A stretch of 25,525 bases of DNA from Synergistaceae bacterium. GTDB taxonomy: Bacteria > Synergistota > Synergistia > Synergistales > Aminobacteriaceae. Below, piece by piece: positions 16,289 through 25,470 of the stretch (position 1 is its first letter; each line of letters opens with the position of its first letter). The notes beneath the pieces are model-generated. The model had not been told where the DNA came from and did no database searches. It was given only the letters and a program-made list of their open reading frames with translations. A program made the translations under genes and the position numbers. The stretch is from assembly GCA_017475805.1 (NCBI GenBank), contig JAFVEW010000173.1:1-25525 (forward strand), read 5' to 3'.

Positions 16289-17425
16289 TTGACAGTTCCA
16301 ATTTTAGATTTAAGACGTTCATTCAAAGAAGTTAAAGGCGAAGTTTTTGACGCTTTAGAGAGAATTTTTGAAAATCAAAGTTTCATACTCGGATCAGAAG
16401 TTAGTAATTTTGAAAGACACTGCGAAAAGTATTTGGAGCTTCCAGATGGTTCAGCTGTGGGCTGCGCTTCAGGTACTGACGCTTTGTTATTGGCTTTAAT
16501 GGCAGCTGACGTTCACGAAGGCGATGAAGTAATAACGACTCCGTTCACGTTTTTTGCGACTTCAGGAGCTATAGCGAGGCTTGGAGCTAAGCCAGTTTTC
16601 GTTGATGTTGAACCTGACACCTATAATATTAACCTTGAGCGGGTCGTGAGCAAAATTAATTCAAAAACAAAAGTTTTTCTTCCAGTTCATTTATTCGGTC
16701 AAATGTGCGCACTCGAAAAAGTTAAAAGGCTTTTTGCTGAGAAAAATGTAAAAATTATCGAGGACGCTGCTCAGGCATTCGGCTCATCAAGGCTCGTAAA
16801 TGGCAAAATCGAACGAGCAGGAACAGTCGGGGATATTGGCTGCTATTCATTCTTTCCGACAAAAAATTTGGGCGGCTGCGGCGACGGCGGCATGGTAGTA
16901 ACGGGCGACTCTAAAACTGCAGAGAGATTAAGACGTCTTAGAGTTCACGGCTCAGGCACGACATATTTTCACGACGAAATCGGAATAAACAGTAGGCTCG
17001 ATGCTATTCAAGCTGCGATTCTTGACATCAAGTTAAAATATTTAGAGTCATGGAACGAAGAGCGAATCAAGATAGCCGATTACTATAAATTATTATTCAA
17101 GGCCAGCGGGCTGCGGGAATTTATAACGCCGCCGGAAGTTTTAGAGGGCAGCAGACACATCTATCATCAGTATGTCGTCAGAGTAAAATCTCAACGCGAC
17201 GAATTAATGAATTTCATGAACGAAAACGGCTTCAGTGTCCGGGTTTACTATCCGTTGTCCTTGCATTTACAGCCTTGCTTCAAGTATCTTGGATATAAGG
17301 AAGGAGACTTCCCTGTCAGCGAGAAATTAACACGTGAAGTTTTAGCATTGCCTGTGTTTCCAGGACTTGAACAAAACGAACAGGAAGCTATCATCTACTG
17401 CATGAAAAAATTTTTTCGTGTGTAG
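16289..17425 (+). CDS. DegT/DnrJ/EryC1/StrS-family sugar aminotransferase
   Basis: A 378-residue PLP enzyme of the family that transaminates keto-sugars for surface polysaccharides. Signature stretches: GCASGTDALLLAL (58-70, phosphate-binding turn), TTPFTFFATSGAI, VFVDVEPDTYNIN, VHLFGQ, IEDAAQAFGS, and SFFPTKNLGGCGDGG with the PLP lysine at Lys192. The pattern is closest to WbpE-like enzymes that aminate UDP-3-keto-GlcNAc acids, but the exact sugar cannot be read from sequence. TTG start with AGGGAGA (16274-16280) eight bases away. It stands alone: no nucleotidyltransferase, dehydrogenase or glycosyltransferase gene is adjacent, which is unusual for this family. Surface-sugar synthesis is inferred from family alone. 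Confidence 0.9.
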   Translation: MTVPILDLRRSFKEVKGEVFDALERIFENQSFILGSEVSNFERHCEKYLELPDGSAVGCASGTDALLLALMAADVHEGDEVITTPFTFFATSGAIARLGAKPVFVDVEPDTYNINLERVVSKINSKTKVFLPVHLFGQMCALEKVKRLFAEKNVKIIEDAAQAFGSSRLVNGKIERAGTVGDIGCYSFFPTKNLGGCGDGGMVVTGDSKTAERLRRLRVHGSGTTYFHDEIGINSRLDAIQAAILDIKLKYLESWNEERIKIADYYKLLFKASGLREFITPPEVLEGSRHIYHQYVVRVKSQRDELMNFMNENGFSVRVYYPLSLHLQPCFKYLGYKEGDFPVSEKLTREVLALPVFPGLEQNEQEAIIYCMKKFFRV

Positions 17426-17456
17426 AAAATCTGCTCCGCTAACTAAGAAATAGCAT

Positions 17457-17477
17457 TTTGCTATAATCCTTAGAGAA
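17457..17477 (+). promoter_or_regulatory. Extended -10 promoter-like sequence with no gene downstream
   Basis: Contains TGCTATAAT (17459-17467). The 21-base stretch matches the gyrB promoter region (19168-19188) at 19 of 21 positions. The only thing downstream on this strand is the hairpin at 17476-17518. Confidence 0.5.
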
Positions 17478-17520
17478 AGTGGATACCCCTGCTTCTATAA
17501 GCTGGGGTAGTTCACTTTTT
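17476..17520 (+). ncRNA. Strong hairpin with T tail: candidate small RNA, or the aminotransferase terminator
   Basis: Three stacked helices: AAAGTG (17476-17481) with CACTTT (17513-17518), TACCCC (17484-17489) with GGGGTA (17504-17509), and GCTT (17491-17494) with AAGC (17499-17502), closing a 4-base loop. A TTTTT run ends it. It can terminate the aminotransferase transcript. The promoter-like site just upstream would make a self-standing RNA of about 47 bases. The GGGGTA-GTTCAC form also recalls the right-end hairpins of IS200/IS605 elements, a comparison from memory that I could not test. Confidence 0.45.
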
Positions 17521-17541
17521 AGAAAAAATTTTTATAAAAAA

Positions 17542-17577
17542 TTCCCCTCCGGGCCTTTCATGGCCGACAGAAGGGAA
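17542..17577 (-). terminator. Terminator of the lipoprotein gene
   Basis: TTCCC (17542-17546) pairs with GGGAA (17573-17577), and inside GGCC (17552-17555) with GGCC (17562-17565), separated by an internal loop. On the minus strand the stem is followed by a run of six T residues. Confidence 0.75.
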
Positions 17578-17595
17578 AAACTAAAAAATTTTTAA

Positions 17596-19026
17596 TTAAT
17601 TGCTGCTTCCGAAAAGATCTTCAAAGATAGTTTTGATGATTCCATTGCTCGTTACATTGGTAATAATACCGTTGTTCGTGAGAAGGTCAGCAAGCTGCTG
17701 AATCATCGGGGCTACACTGCCTGCGAGAGTTCTAATTTTCTGCAAATCTTCCTGGTTAGCTATATCCCTTACCAGTTCAACTTCGTCAGAACCGACAAAC
17801 TGCAAGCCGAAGCGAACGTGATTATATCCGCCTATTTTCCCGGCCGTAGCTCTTACATCTGCATTTTTCTCTGAACTCTTGTTAAGGTAAACAGCAAGTC
17901 CGGCATTTGATAAAAGTTTATTGATTTCTGCGGCATCGCTTTCAACTTCTTCAGGTGTTATATCAGAATCAGCGCGGGTAACGTAATAGGTCATAAGATT
18001 TACTAAATTAAGCGGGCTGTTCTGAGCAAGTCTTATTTTATCCGCAATGTTCAAATCTAATGCTTTCAGGCTTGCCGCTGTAGGTGTTGAAGACGCAGCA
18101 GTAGCTGTAAGGTCTGTTCCTGCGTTCATTGTTAAAATATTGCTTCCTGTAGTTCGGTACATTTTTAAGTTGCTGACATTGCTTATAGCATTAGTACCGG
18201 TAGACGTTGTATTACGCTCAAGTTCAATTTTAACATTGTAATCTTTGCCGGAAGCCTGAGGATAAAGCGTTAAATCAAATTTTGCTGTATGCGGAGTCTG
18301 TGCATAAACCGGCGCGCCTGTAGTGTCGGGGGTTACACCAGTTACACCGGGATAAGAGATTTTAATCGTGCCTTTTAATAAAGTCTCGTCGTCATACTTG
18401 ACGTCGATAGTAGCGTCAGAATACGAATAAATTAATACGAGATAATTGTGATCTGCGCCATCAAATGCTTGGAGCTGCTTATCGAAGAGTTTGTTAAGAA
18501 GCTGGGTCGATGCAATGAAAGCCTGCCAATATCCTGTTGTTGAATTAGGTGTTACAGTGAGTTTCGTTGTATGATCGCCGCTTATGACTGTGAGCTGGAA
18601 ATCGACTGTGCCGACTTGAAAATCTGAAGCTGCCACGACACCATCTTTAGCTGTGATATGTCTGTTTGCCCAAGTTTTGACGTATACAATCTTGTCAAAT
18701 GAAGGATTGTCTTGCAAATCTACAACTTTAATATCGCTGGCCGAAAAAGTTTTTCCGATAGCCCTGTTCATAATAGTCGCGTCATTAGGATCGGTTATTA
18801 AGTACTGTCTGACGATAGCTTCAATGGCATTGACGACTTTTCTATCGTTAAAAGCATCATTAGCAATTTTTTGAAGATCATCCGCAACATCGCCTACTGC
18901 TGCGACAAACTGATCGCTGTTGTTTGCTGCTATAGGGTTATCTGAGTGACTACTGCCGCACCCCCCCCCAAGAATCGTTACGCAAAATACAAATAAAAGA
19001 GCAAATAAAATATTGTATTTTTTCAT
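17596..19026 (-). CDS. Lipoprotein of unknown function with a G9 tract in the lipobox
   Basis: A 476-residue predicted lipoprotein: MKKYNILFALLFVFCVTILG, then GGC with Cys23 as the lipidation site. The -3 residue is Gly rather than Leu, because GGG GGG GGG encodes three glycines just before the Cys. The mature part begins with a low-complexity SSHSDNP stretch and helical segments (DQFVAAVGDVADDLQKIAND). A long strand-rich central region follows (TTKLTVTPNSTTGYW, HNYLVLIYSYSDATIDVKYDD, AKFDLTLYPQASGKD), then a helical C-terminus (ADLLTNNG). I recognise no domain. ATG start with AAGGAGAA (19033-19040) well placed. It has its own promoter (19088-19093) and terminator (17542-17577). A surface or periplasmic role is inference. 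Confidence 0.8.
   Translation of the reverse strand: MKKYNILFALLFVFCVTILGGGCGSSHSDNPIAANNSDQFVAAVGDVADDLQKIANDAFNDRKVVNAIEAIVRQYLITDPNDATIMNRAIGKTFSASDIKVVDLQDNPSFDKIVYVKTWANRHITAKDGVVAASDFQVGTVDFQLTVISGDHTTKLTVTPNSTTGYWQAFIASTQLLNKLFDKQLQAFDGADHNYLVLIYSYSDATIDVKYDDETLLKGTIKISYPGVTGVTPDTTGAPVYAQTPHTAKFDLTLYPQASGKDYNVKIELERNTTSTGTNAISNVSNLKMYRTTGSNILTMNAGTDLTATAASSTPTAASLKALDLNIADKIRLAQNSPLNLVNLMTYYVTRADSDITPEEVESDAAEINKLLSNAGLAVYLNKSSEKNADVRATAGKIGGYNHVRFGLQFVGSDEVELVRDIANQEDLQKIRTLAGSVAPMIQQLADLLTNNGIITNVTSNGIIKTIFEDLFGSSN
18961..18969 (-). repeat. Poly-G(9) tract in the lipoprotein signal sequence
   Basis: Nine G on the coding strand encode Gly20-Gly22, directly before the lipobox Cys. Adding one G brings TAG into frame four codons after the tract; losing one G brings TAG into frame about ten codons after it. 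Nine is the in-frame length, so the gene is on in this copy. Confidence 0.9.
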
Positions 19027-19051
19027 AAAAAGTTCTCCTTTTATAGAAATT

Positions 19052-19077
19052 TTTTCAAGAAGCGAATTTCTTGAAAA
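19052..19077. repeat. Perfect 10-base inverted repeat in the lipoprotein leader
   Basis: TTTTCAAGAA (19052-19061) and TTCTTGAAAA (19068-19077) are perfect inverted copies separated by six bases. With the -10 at 19088-19093, transcription on minus would start near 19082, so the hairpin would form the very 5' end of the mRNA, about 26 bases before the ATG. It could protect the transcript or act as an operator. Confidence 0.6.
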
Positions 19078-19087
19078 TTATTTATTG

Positions 19088-19093
19088 ATTATA
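19088..19093 (-). promoter_or_regulatory. -10 box of the lipoprotein gene
   Basis: Minus-strand TATAAT about 62 bases before the ATG. The -35 region (GTGAAA at 19111-19116) is poor. Confidence 0.4.
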
Positions 19094-19169
19094 TAATTAA
19101 TTCTATATTTTTTCACTTTGTGGGCTATAAAGCCGGATTAATCGGTGCGGCAATGTCCGTGAGAGAGTT

Positions 19170-19178
19170 TGCTATAAT
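19170..19178 (+). promoter_or_regulatory. Extended -10 promoter of gyrB
   Basis: TGCTATAAT, matching the extended -10 form, which does not need a good -35. The leader would be about 34 bases and contains GAGGAG (19197-19202). Confidence 0.55.
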
Positions 19179-19206
19179 TCTTAAAGAATATATAAAGAGG
19201 AGCTAA

Positions 19207-21138
<1,932 letters not shown>

Positions 21139-21157
21139 AAAGCAGTTATAAAAAGCA

Positions 21158-21178
21158 TTCCTAATTTCTCATTAAAAA
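21158..21178. repeat. Dispersed heptad-type repeat after gyrB
   Basis: Twenty of 21 bases match 6602-6622. Just before it AAAAAGCAGTTA occurs, which also occurs at 12766-12777 where it overlaps the clpB stop codon. No hairpin with a T run is visible, so the gyrB terminator is not identified. Confidence 0.55.
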
Positions 21179-21269
21179 TTTGAATAAAGCGCAGTTTTCA
21201 CGTAAAATTTTCCTAAGTCATTAATCAATTTCAAAATTTATAAAATTAAAATTCAAAGGAGGCTTTTTT

Positions 21270-23207
21270 ATGGCCGGTAGTATAAGACACGGAGTTTCAC
21301 CGCTGACCGACTACGATATATTCCTGTTCAAACAGGGAACGCACTATCATCTTTATGAGAAGATGGGCGCGCAAAAATTTACCGACCCCGCAGACAACAC
21401 CGAAGGCATAGCGTTTTCAGTTTGGGCTCCGAACGCTCAGGAAGTCAGCGTCGTTGGAAATTTCAACGGCTGGGATCCCGGTGCACATCCTTTAGCAGCT
21501 CGTTGGGACGGCTCAGGAATTTGGGAAGGCTTCGTACCCGGACTCGAAAAATGGGAGCTCTATAAATTTCACATCAAAAATTCTCACGGCGAATATAAAG
21601 ACAAAATGGATCCGTTCTCACGCGCCTTTGAACTTCCTCCGAGAACATCATCAATAGCTCATTGGCCCGAATATGAATGGCATGACGGCGAATGGCTTGC
21701 TCATCGCGGCGAAGCTATGAACATGTCCGCGCCTTTAAGCGTCTATGAAGTCCATTTAGGCTCTTGGCGAAGACATTGGGACGACGGACTCTCGCTTTCA
21801 TATCGCGAAATGGCCGAAGAATTGCCGGGCTACTGCGAAGATATGGGCTTCAACGCCGTTGAATTTTTGCCCGTCATGGAACACCCGTTCTATGGCTCAT
21901 GGGGCTATCAGACTTTAGGATATTTTGCCCCGACAGCGCGCTATGGAACTCCGGAAGATTTTATGTATCTTGTTGACGAGCTGCATAAAAGAAACATCGC
22001 GGTTATTTTAGATTTCGTCCCGAGCCACTTCCCGACTGATGATTTCGGCCTTGCCCGTTACGACGGTACAGCGTTATACGAACATGAAGATCCGCGCAAG
22101 GGCTATCACCCTGATTGGGGCAGCTATATTTTCAATTATGGACGCAACGAAGTCCGAAGCTATTTGATTTCGTCGGCGGCATTCTGGATTGATCAGTATC
22201 ACGCTGACGGTTTAAGAATTGATGCTGTTGCTTCAATGCTCTATCTTGATTATTCAAGACGCGACGGCGAATGGGTGCCGAATATTTACGGAGGCCGTGA
22301 AAATCTTGAGGCTATCTCATTGCTCCGCGACATGAACAGCGAACTCTACGGACGTTTCGGAACTATCCAAACAATCGCAGAAGAAAGCACCGACTGGCCG
22401 ATGGTAACTCGCCCTGTATTTTTAGGCGGCTTAGGCTTCGGAATGAAATGGAACATGGGCTGGATGCACGACACGTTAGAGTATATGAGCCTTGATGCTG
22501 TTTACAGAGCTTGGCATCAGAATCAATTAACATTCAGCATTTGGTATGCCTTCAGCGAAAATTTCATGCTTCCTTTATCTCATGATGAGGTTGTTCACGG
22601 AAAAGGCTCGCTCATTAATAAAATGTCAGGCGACTGGTGGCAGAAACGCGCTAACTTAAGACTTCTCTACGGTTACATGTGGGCGCATCCCGGTAAAAAA
22701 TTATTGTTCATGGGCAGCGAATTTGCTCAAGGTCTCGAATGGAATCACGACTCGGCTTGCGAATGGCATTTACTGCAAAAAGACGAATTCAAAGGGATTC
22801 AAAATTGGGTTCGCGACTTGAATCATGCTCTGAAAACATATAAGCCGCTTCATGAGCTTGATTTTTCAAATGACGGCTTCAGGTGGGTTGACTGCTCCGA
22901 CTGGCACGACAGCGTTATCGTTTGGTGGCGCAAAGGCAAGAGCGACGAAGAGTATATTTTATGCGCCGCGAACTTCACGCCCGTTCCGAGATTCGGCTAT
23001 AGAGTCGGCGTTCCTCGCATGGGATTCTGGAAAGAAATTCTAAACAGCGACTCGACTCAATACGGCGGAAGCGGAATAGGCAACTGTGGCGGAATGGAAT
23101 CAGAAGCCGTCGAGTGTCATAATCTTCCGTACTCGTTGCAGTTAAGTTTACCGCCTCTTGGAATAGTTATGTTCCACTACAACACGCGAAACGAAATCGA
23201 GGCATAA
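21270..23207 (+). CDS. glgB: 1,4-alpha-glucan branching enzyme
   Basis: Makes alpha-1,6 branches in glycogen; cytoplasmic GH13 enzyme of 645 residues. A CBM48 domain (about 45-125: FSVWAPNAQEVSVVGNFNGW) precedes the catalytic barrel. Visible motifs: VYEVHLGSW, AVEFLPVMEHP, GYFAPTARYGTPEDF, DFVPSHFP, nucleophile Asp317 in GLRIDAVASM, IAEEST with the acid Glu (371-372), and LSHDEVVHGKGS. The C-terminal beta domain ends in LPPLGIVMFHY. ATG at 21270 with AAAGGAGG eight bases upstream. The N-terminus is short compared with long proteobacterial GlgB. It is monocistronic here with its own terminator; glgA, glgC and glgP are not in the window. Confidence 0.96.
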   Translation: MAGSIRHGVSPLTDYDIFLFKQGTHYHLYEKMGAQKFTDPADNTEGIAFSVWAPNAQEVSVVGNFNGWDPGAHPLAARWDGSGIWEGFVPGLEKWELYKFHIKNSHGEYKDKMDPFSRAFELPPRTSSIAHWPEYEWHDGEWLAHRGEAMNMSAPLSVYEVHLGSWRRHWDDGLSLSYREMAEELPGYCEDMGFNAVEFLPVMEHPFYGSWGYQTLGYFAPTARYGTPEDFMYLVDELHKRNIAVILDFVPSHFPTDDFGLARYDGTALYEHEDPRKGYHPDWGSYIFNYGRNEVRSYLISSAAFWIDQYHADGLRIDAVASMLYLDYSRRDGEWVPNIYGGRENLEAISLLRDMNSELYGRFGTIQTIAEESTDWPMVTRPVFLGGLGFGMKWNMGWMHDTLEYMSLDAVYRAWHQNQLTFSIWYAFSENFMLPLSHDEVVHGKGSLINKMSGDWWQKRANLRLLYGYMWAHPGKKLLFMGSEFAQGLEWNHDSACEWHLLQKDEFKGIQNWVRDLNHALKTYKPLHELDFSNDGFRWVDCSDWHDSVIVWWRKGKSDEEYILCAANFTPVPRFGYRVGVPRMGFWKEILNSDSTQYGGSGIGNCGGMESEAVECHNLPYSLQLSLPPLGIVMFHYNTRNEIEA

Positions 23208-23229
23208 ATTAAATAAAAGCTAAGAATTT

Positions 23230-23265
23230 AGGAGTGAGGCTTAATGGTCTTGCTCCTTGATTTTT
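23230..23265 (+). terminator. Terminator of glgB
   Basis: AGGAGTGAGGC (23230-23240) pairs with GTCTTGCTCCT (23247-23257) over eleven positions including three G-T pairs, with a 6-base loop, followed by TTGATTTTT. Confidence 0.75.
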
Positions 23266-23275
23266 ATTGTTTTAT

Positions 23276-23701
23276 TTATCGTGTGCGCCTTCGGTATAGA
23301 CCTCCGCCATAAGAAGTATGTTTAGGGGAAGGTTTGACTTCGGGCTCTCTTGTTTGAATTAGAGTTTTTTTAATCCTCATTTTGTTAAGTTCAAGTGAAA
23401 GTTCGTCGGCTAATTTTTGTCTGCGCTCCTTGCCGCTTTGGTTATAAACTTGAATATCGCGCTCAAAGAAACCCAATTCATATAGAAGCACGACGCTGCG
23501 GGTATCTACCCCTAGTTCTTTGGCAAGCTGTTCGGGCGTGAAATCATCAGGGAGACCATGATCTCTAATGTATTTATGAATTCCTGATTTGTCGTAAATT
23601 TCTTCAAGGTCTATGTAACATTTTCTGCAGAGGTTTCGCTTCATTGACATGAAGTTATCGCTAAGAACTTTCCCGCAGTACCTACACTTGAACAATCCCA
23701 A
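23276..23701 (-). CDS. Zinc-ribbon/HTH protein, YvyF-like (flagellar-operon type)
   Basis: A 141-residue cytoplasmic protein. Residues 1-30 form a zinc ribbon (CRYCG with Cys6/Cys9; LCRKC with Cys25/Cys28). Residues about 52-80 resemble a helix-turn-helix: FTPEQLAKELGVDTRSVVLLYELGFF. The tail is basic (YRRRTR). This ribbon-plus-helix layout resembles the YvyF/TIGR03826 flagellar-operon proteins of Gram-positives, though the match is by pattern only. The TTG start at 23701 is fixed by AGGAGGT (23709-23715), eight bases away. It converges on glgB and diverges from the subtilase gene. No flagellar gene is adjacent, so a flagellar role is not supported here. A small transcription factor is the alternative. 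Confidence 0.65.
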   Translation of the reverse strand: MGLFKCRYCGKVLSDNFMSMKRNLCRKCYIDLEEIYDKSGIHKYIRDHGLPDDFTPEQLAKELGVDTRSVVLLYELGFFERDIQVYNQSGKERRQKLADELSLELNKMRIKKTLIQTREPEVKPSPKHTSYGGGLYRRRTR

Positions 23702-23847
23702 AATCGTCCACCTCCTTTCTTTTTCTTTTTTCTTTTATGAAAATAAAAATAAAAAATTAAATTTAAGAGTTAAAAATGAATATTAAGTGTTATATATTAT
23801 AACCTCTCGGCAATTTTACTCATGAAAATTATCAAAAAATTTCTCCG

Positions 23848-23870
23848 AGCTTGTTATATAATTTCAAGCT
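23848..23870. promoter_or_regulatory. Subtilase promoter with inverted repeat around the -10
   Basis: A -10 TATAAT (23857-23862) lies inside AGCTTG (23848-23853), 11 bases, CAAGCT (23865-23870), a perfect 6-base inverted repeat. This placement is what one expects of a repressor operator. It sits in the 208-base gap shared with the divergent zinc-ribbon gene; I did not find a convincing -35. Confidence 0.45.
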
Positions 23871-23909
23871 AAGATTATATAAAAAATTTTTTGAAGGCTG
23901 TGAAACTCA

Positions 23910-25421
23910 TTGAATAAATCAACAAAAAGAATAATTCTTGCCATTTCTTTAGTTTTCATAATTACTGGAAGCTCTCTTGCTGCGCCTGAGAGCGAATACA
24001 CTCAGGGAGATGTTGTTGTCGTCTTGAAGCAAAAAATTCAAGAGGAAGGCCAAGTAGCTTTATCTGCTGTGTCAGTTGCCCAATCTTTTGCAACCGTTGC
24101 AGAAGCCGAAGTCAAAGAAACTTATGAGGAAATTTCAAACTCCAAGAGCGGTGTTTTCGCCCTGCTTCATTCTGACAAGATGGACGCCGAAGAATTTGCT
24201 GAAGAATTGAGAAGCAATCCCGATGTCTTAGCTGCAATGCCGAACTATACGGTTCGACTTGCTGCGCTTCCTAATGAGAGCGAAGGCTATTTCAATCAGC
24301 AAAATTGTTGGGGAATGTACGCCGTCGACGCTCCTACAGCTTGGGACACAAGCACCGGCAGCAATAGTGTTTACGTTGCCGTTATTGACTCAGGTGTTGA
24401 TTATACTAATCCTGATATAGAGCCGAATTACAGCGCATATTATTCAGAGCAATATTCGTCGCAGAAAGACATAAACGGACATGGAACTCACGTTGCAGGA
24501 ATAATCGGAGCTAAGGGTAATAACGGATTAGGTTTAGTCGGCGTCAACTGGGACGTTAATTTAATAGCTGTGAACGCTTTACCAAGCGGCAAGGGCGGAA
24601 TTTCTGACGTAATAAAAGCGTTGAATTTCGTTACAGGATTAATTAAAGACGGCGTTAATATCAAAGCCGTTAATCTTTCAATAGAAGTTTATATTAATCT
24701 CAAGCCTACGTATTCAAATCTCCAGAATAATCCGTTTTGGAGGGCATTTAAGGCCTTAGATGACTTAAACCAAGCCGTAATTGTCGTAGCTGCGGGCAAT
24801 AATGGAATAAATATCGGCGAATATAGTTCGAGTTCAGGCGGTTACGTTTATCCTGCGTCGTTCACAAATTTGAATAATATGATTTCAGTCGCAGCGTTAA
24901 ATCAAGGTTCACAGATTGCTTCTTTCAGCAACAAGGGTGCTGATGTTGCTGCCCCCGGTTCTGCTATTTTGAGTACTTATCTGCAGTCTAATACGTCATA
25001 CGTTCAAGACGACGGAGTGAGCCTTCGTGCTATAAATGGAACGTCAATGGCTGCACCGTTCGTAGCTGGTGCTGCTGCGTTATTAGCTTCGATTAACCCG
25101 AATTTGACGGCGTATCAAATTAAAAATATTTTAATCAGTGGTAATTCTTATTCTGTGTCGACAGCGGCATCGGGAGAAAAGATTTTTAATCTGAGCGAGG
25201 AAATAACTTATTACAATAATAACAAGTCTAAAATTATAGCTTTAACGCCTTCTGCCGCAGAGACGACGGAAGATAATGATAATAACAGCAACGACAATGA
25301 TAACGATGATAGTAATTCAGGCGACAACGGCGGCGGCGGTGGATGTAATGGATTTATAACTGGAATTTTCGCAGCCATGATTTTCCTTCCATCACTGGTG
25401 CTCAGAAAAAAATCAAATTAA
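23910..25421 (+). CDS. Subtilisin-like serine protease (S8) with Synergist-CTERM sorting tail
   Basis: A 503-residue exported protease. Residues 1-24 are a signal peptide (IILAISLVFIITGSSLAA). Residues 30-117 form a propeptide-like inhibitor domain (GDVVVVLKQ to VLAAMPNYTV). The S8 domain has Asp160 (VAVIDSGVDY), His191 (NGHGTHVAG), Asn297 (AAGNNG) and Ser379 (NGTSMAAPFVAG), so the triad and oxyanion Asn are complete. After 445 comes a linker rich in Asn, Asp and Ser, then Gly473-Gly478 with Cys479, a hydrophobic stretch (ITGIFAAMIFLPSLVL) and RKKSN. That tail matches the Synergist-CTERM signal, thought to be processed and anchored at the envelope. TTG start at 23910; GAAGG lies 12 bases upstream. 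A terminator follows. Confidence 0.93.
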   Translation: MNKSTKRIILAISLVFIITGSSLAAPESEYTQGDVVVVLKQKIQEEGQVALSAVSVAQSFATVAEAEVKETYEEISNSKSGVFALLHSDKMDAEEFAEELRSNPDVLAAMPNYTVRLAALPNESEGYFNQQNCWGMYAVDAPTAWDTSTGSNSVYVAVIDSGVDYTNPDIEPNYSAYYSEQYSSQKDINGHGTHVAGIIGAKGNNGLGLVGVNWDVNLIAVNALPSGKGGISDVIKALNFVTGLIKDGVNIKAVNLSIEVYINLKPTYSNLQNNPFWRAFKALDDLNQAVIVVAAGNNGINIGEYSSSSGGYVYPASFTNLNNMISVAALNQGSQIASFSNKGADVAAPGSAILSTYLQSNTSYVQDDGVSLRAINGTSMAAPFVAGAAALLASINPNLTAYQIKNILISGNSYSVSTAASGEKIFNLSEEITYYNNNKSKIIALTPSAAETTEDNDNNSNDNDNDDSNSGDNGGGGGCNGFITGIFAAMIFLPSLVLRKKSN

Positions 25422-25434
25422 CTGTTCAGCAAAT

Positions 25435-25470
25435 ATCCCTCCTGTTGTATTAGGGGGGATTAATTTTTAT
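25435..25470 (+). terminator. Terminator of the subtilase gene
   Basis: ATCCCTCC (25435-25442) pairs with GGGGGGAT (25453-25460), with one G-T pair and a 10-base loop, followed by TAATTTTTAT. Beyond it, to the window end, I see no gene. Confidence 0.75.

Noticed and set aside
21139..21269. Riboswitch or small gene between gyrB and glgB
   Set aside because: Only AT-rich sequence and a dispersed repeat are visible, with no conserved fold or open frame.
23900..23917. Five-codon GTG frame (VKLIE) overlapping the subtilase start
   Set aside because: The ribosome-like GAAGG is only two bases away, too close for initiation.
25265..25335. GAT/AAT-rich stretch as a minisatellite
   Set aside because: It encodes the Asn/Asp linker with varied codons and has no exact repeated unit longer than a few bases.
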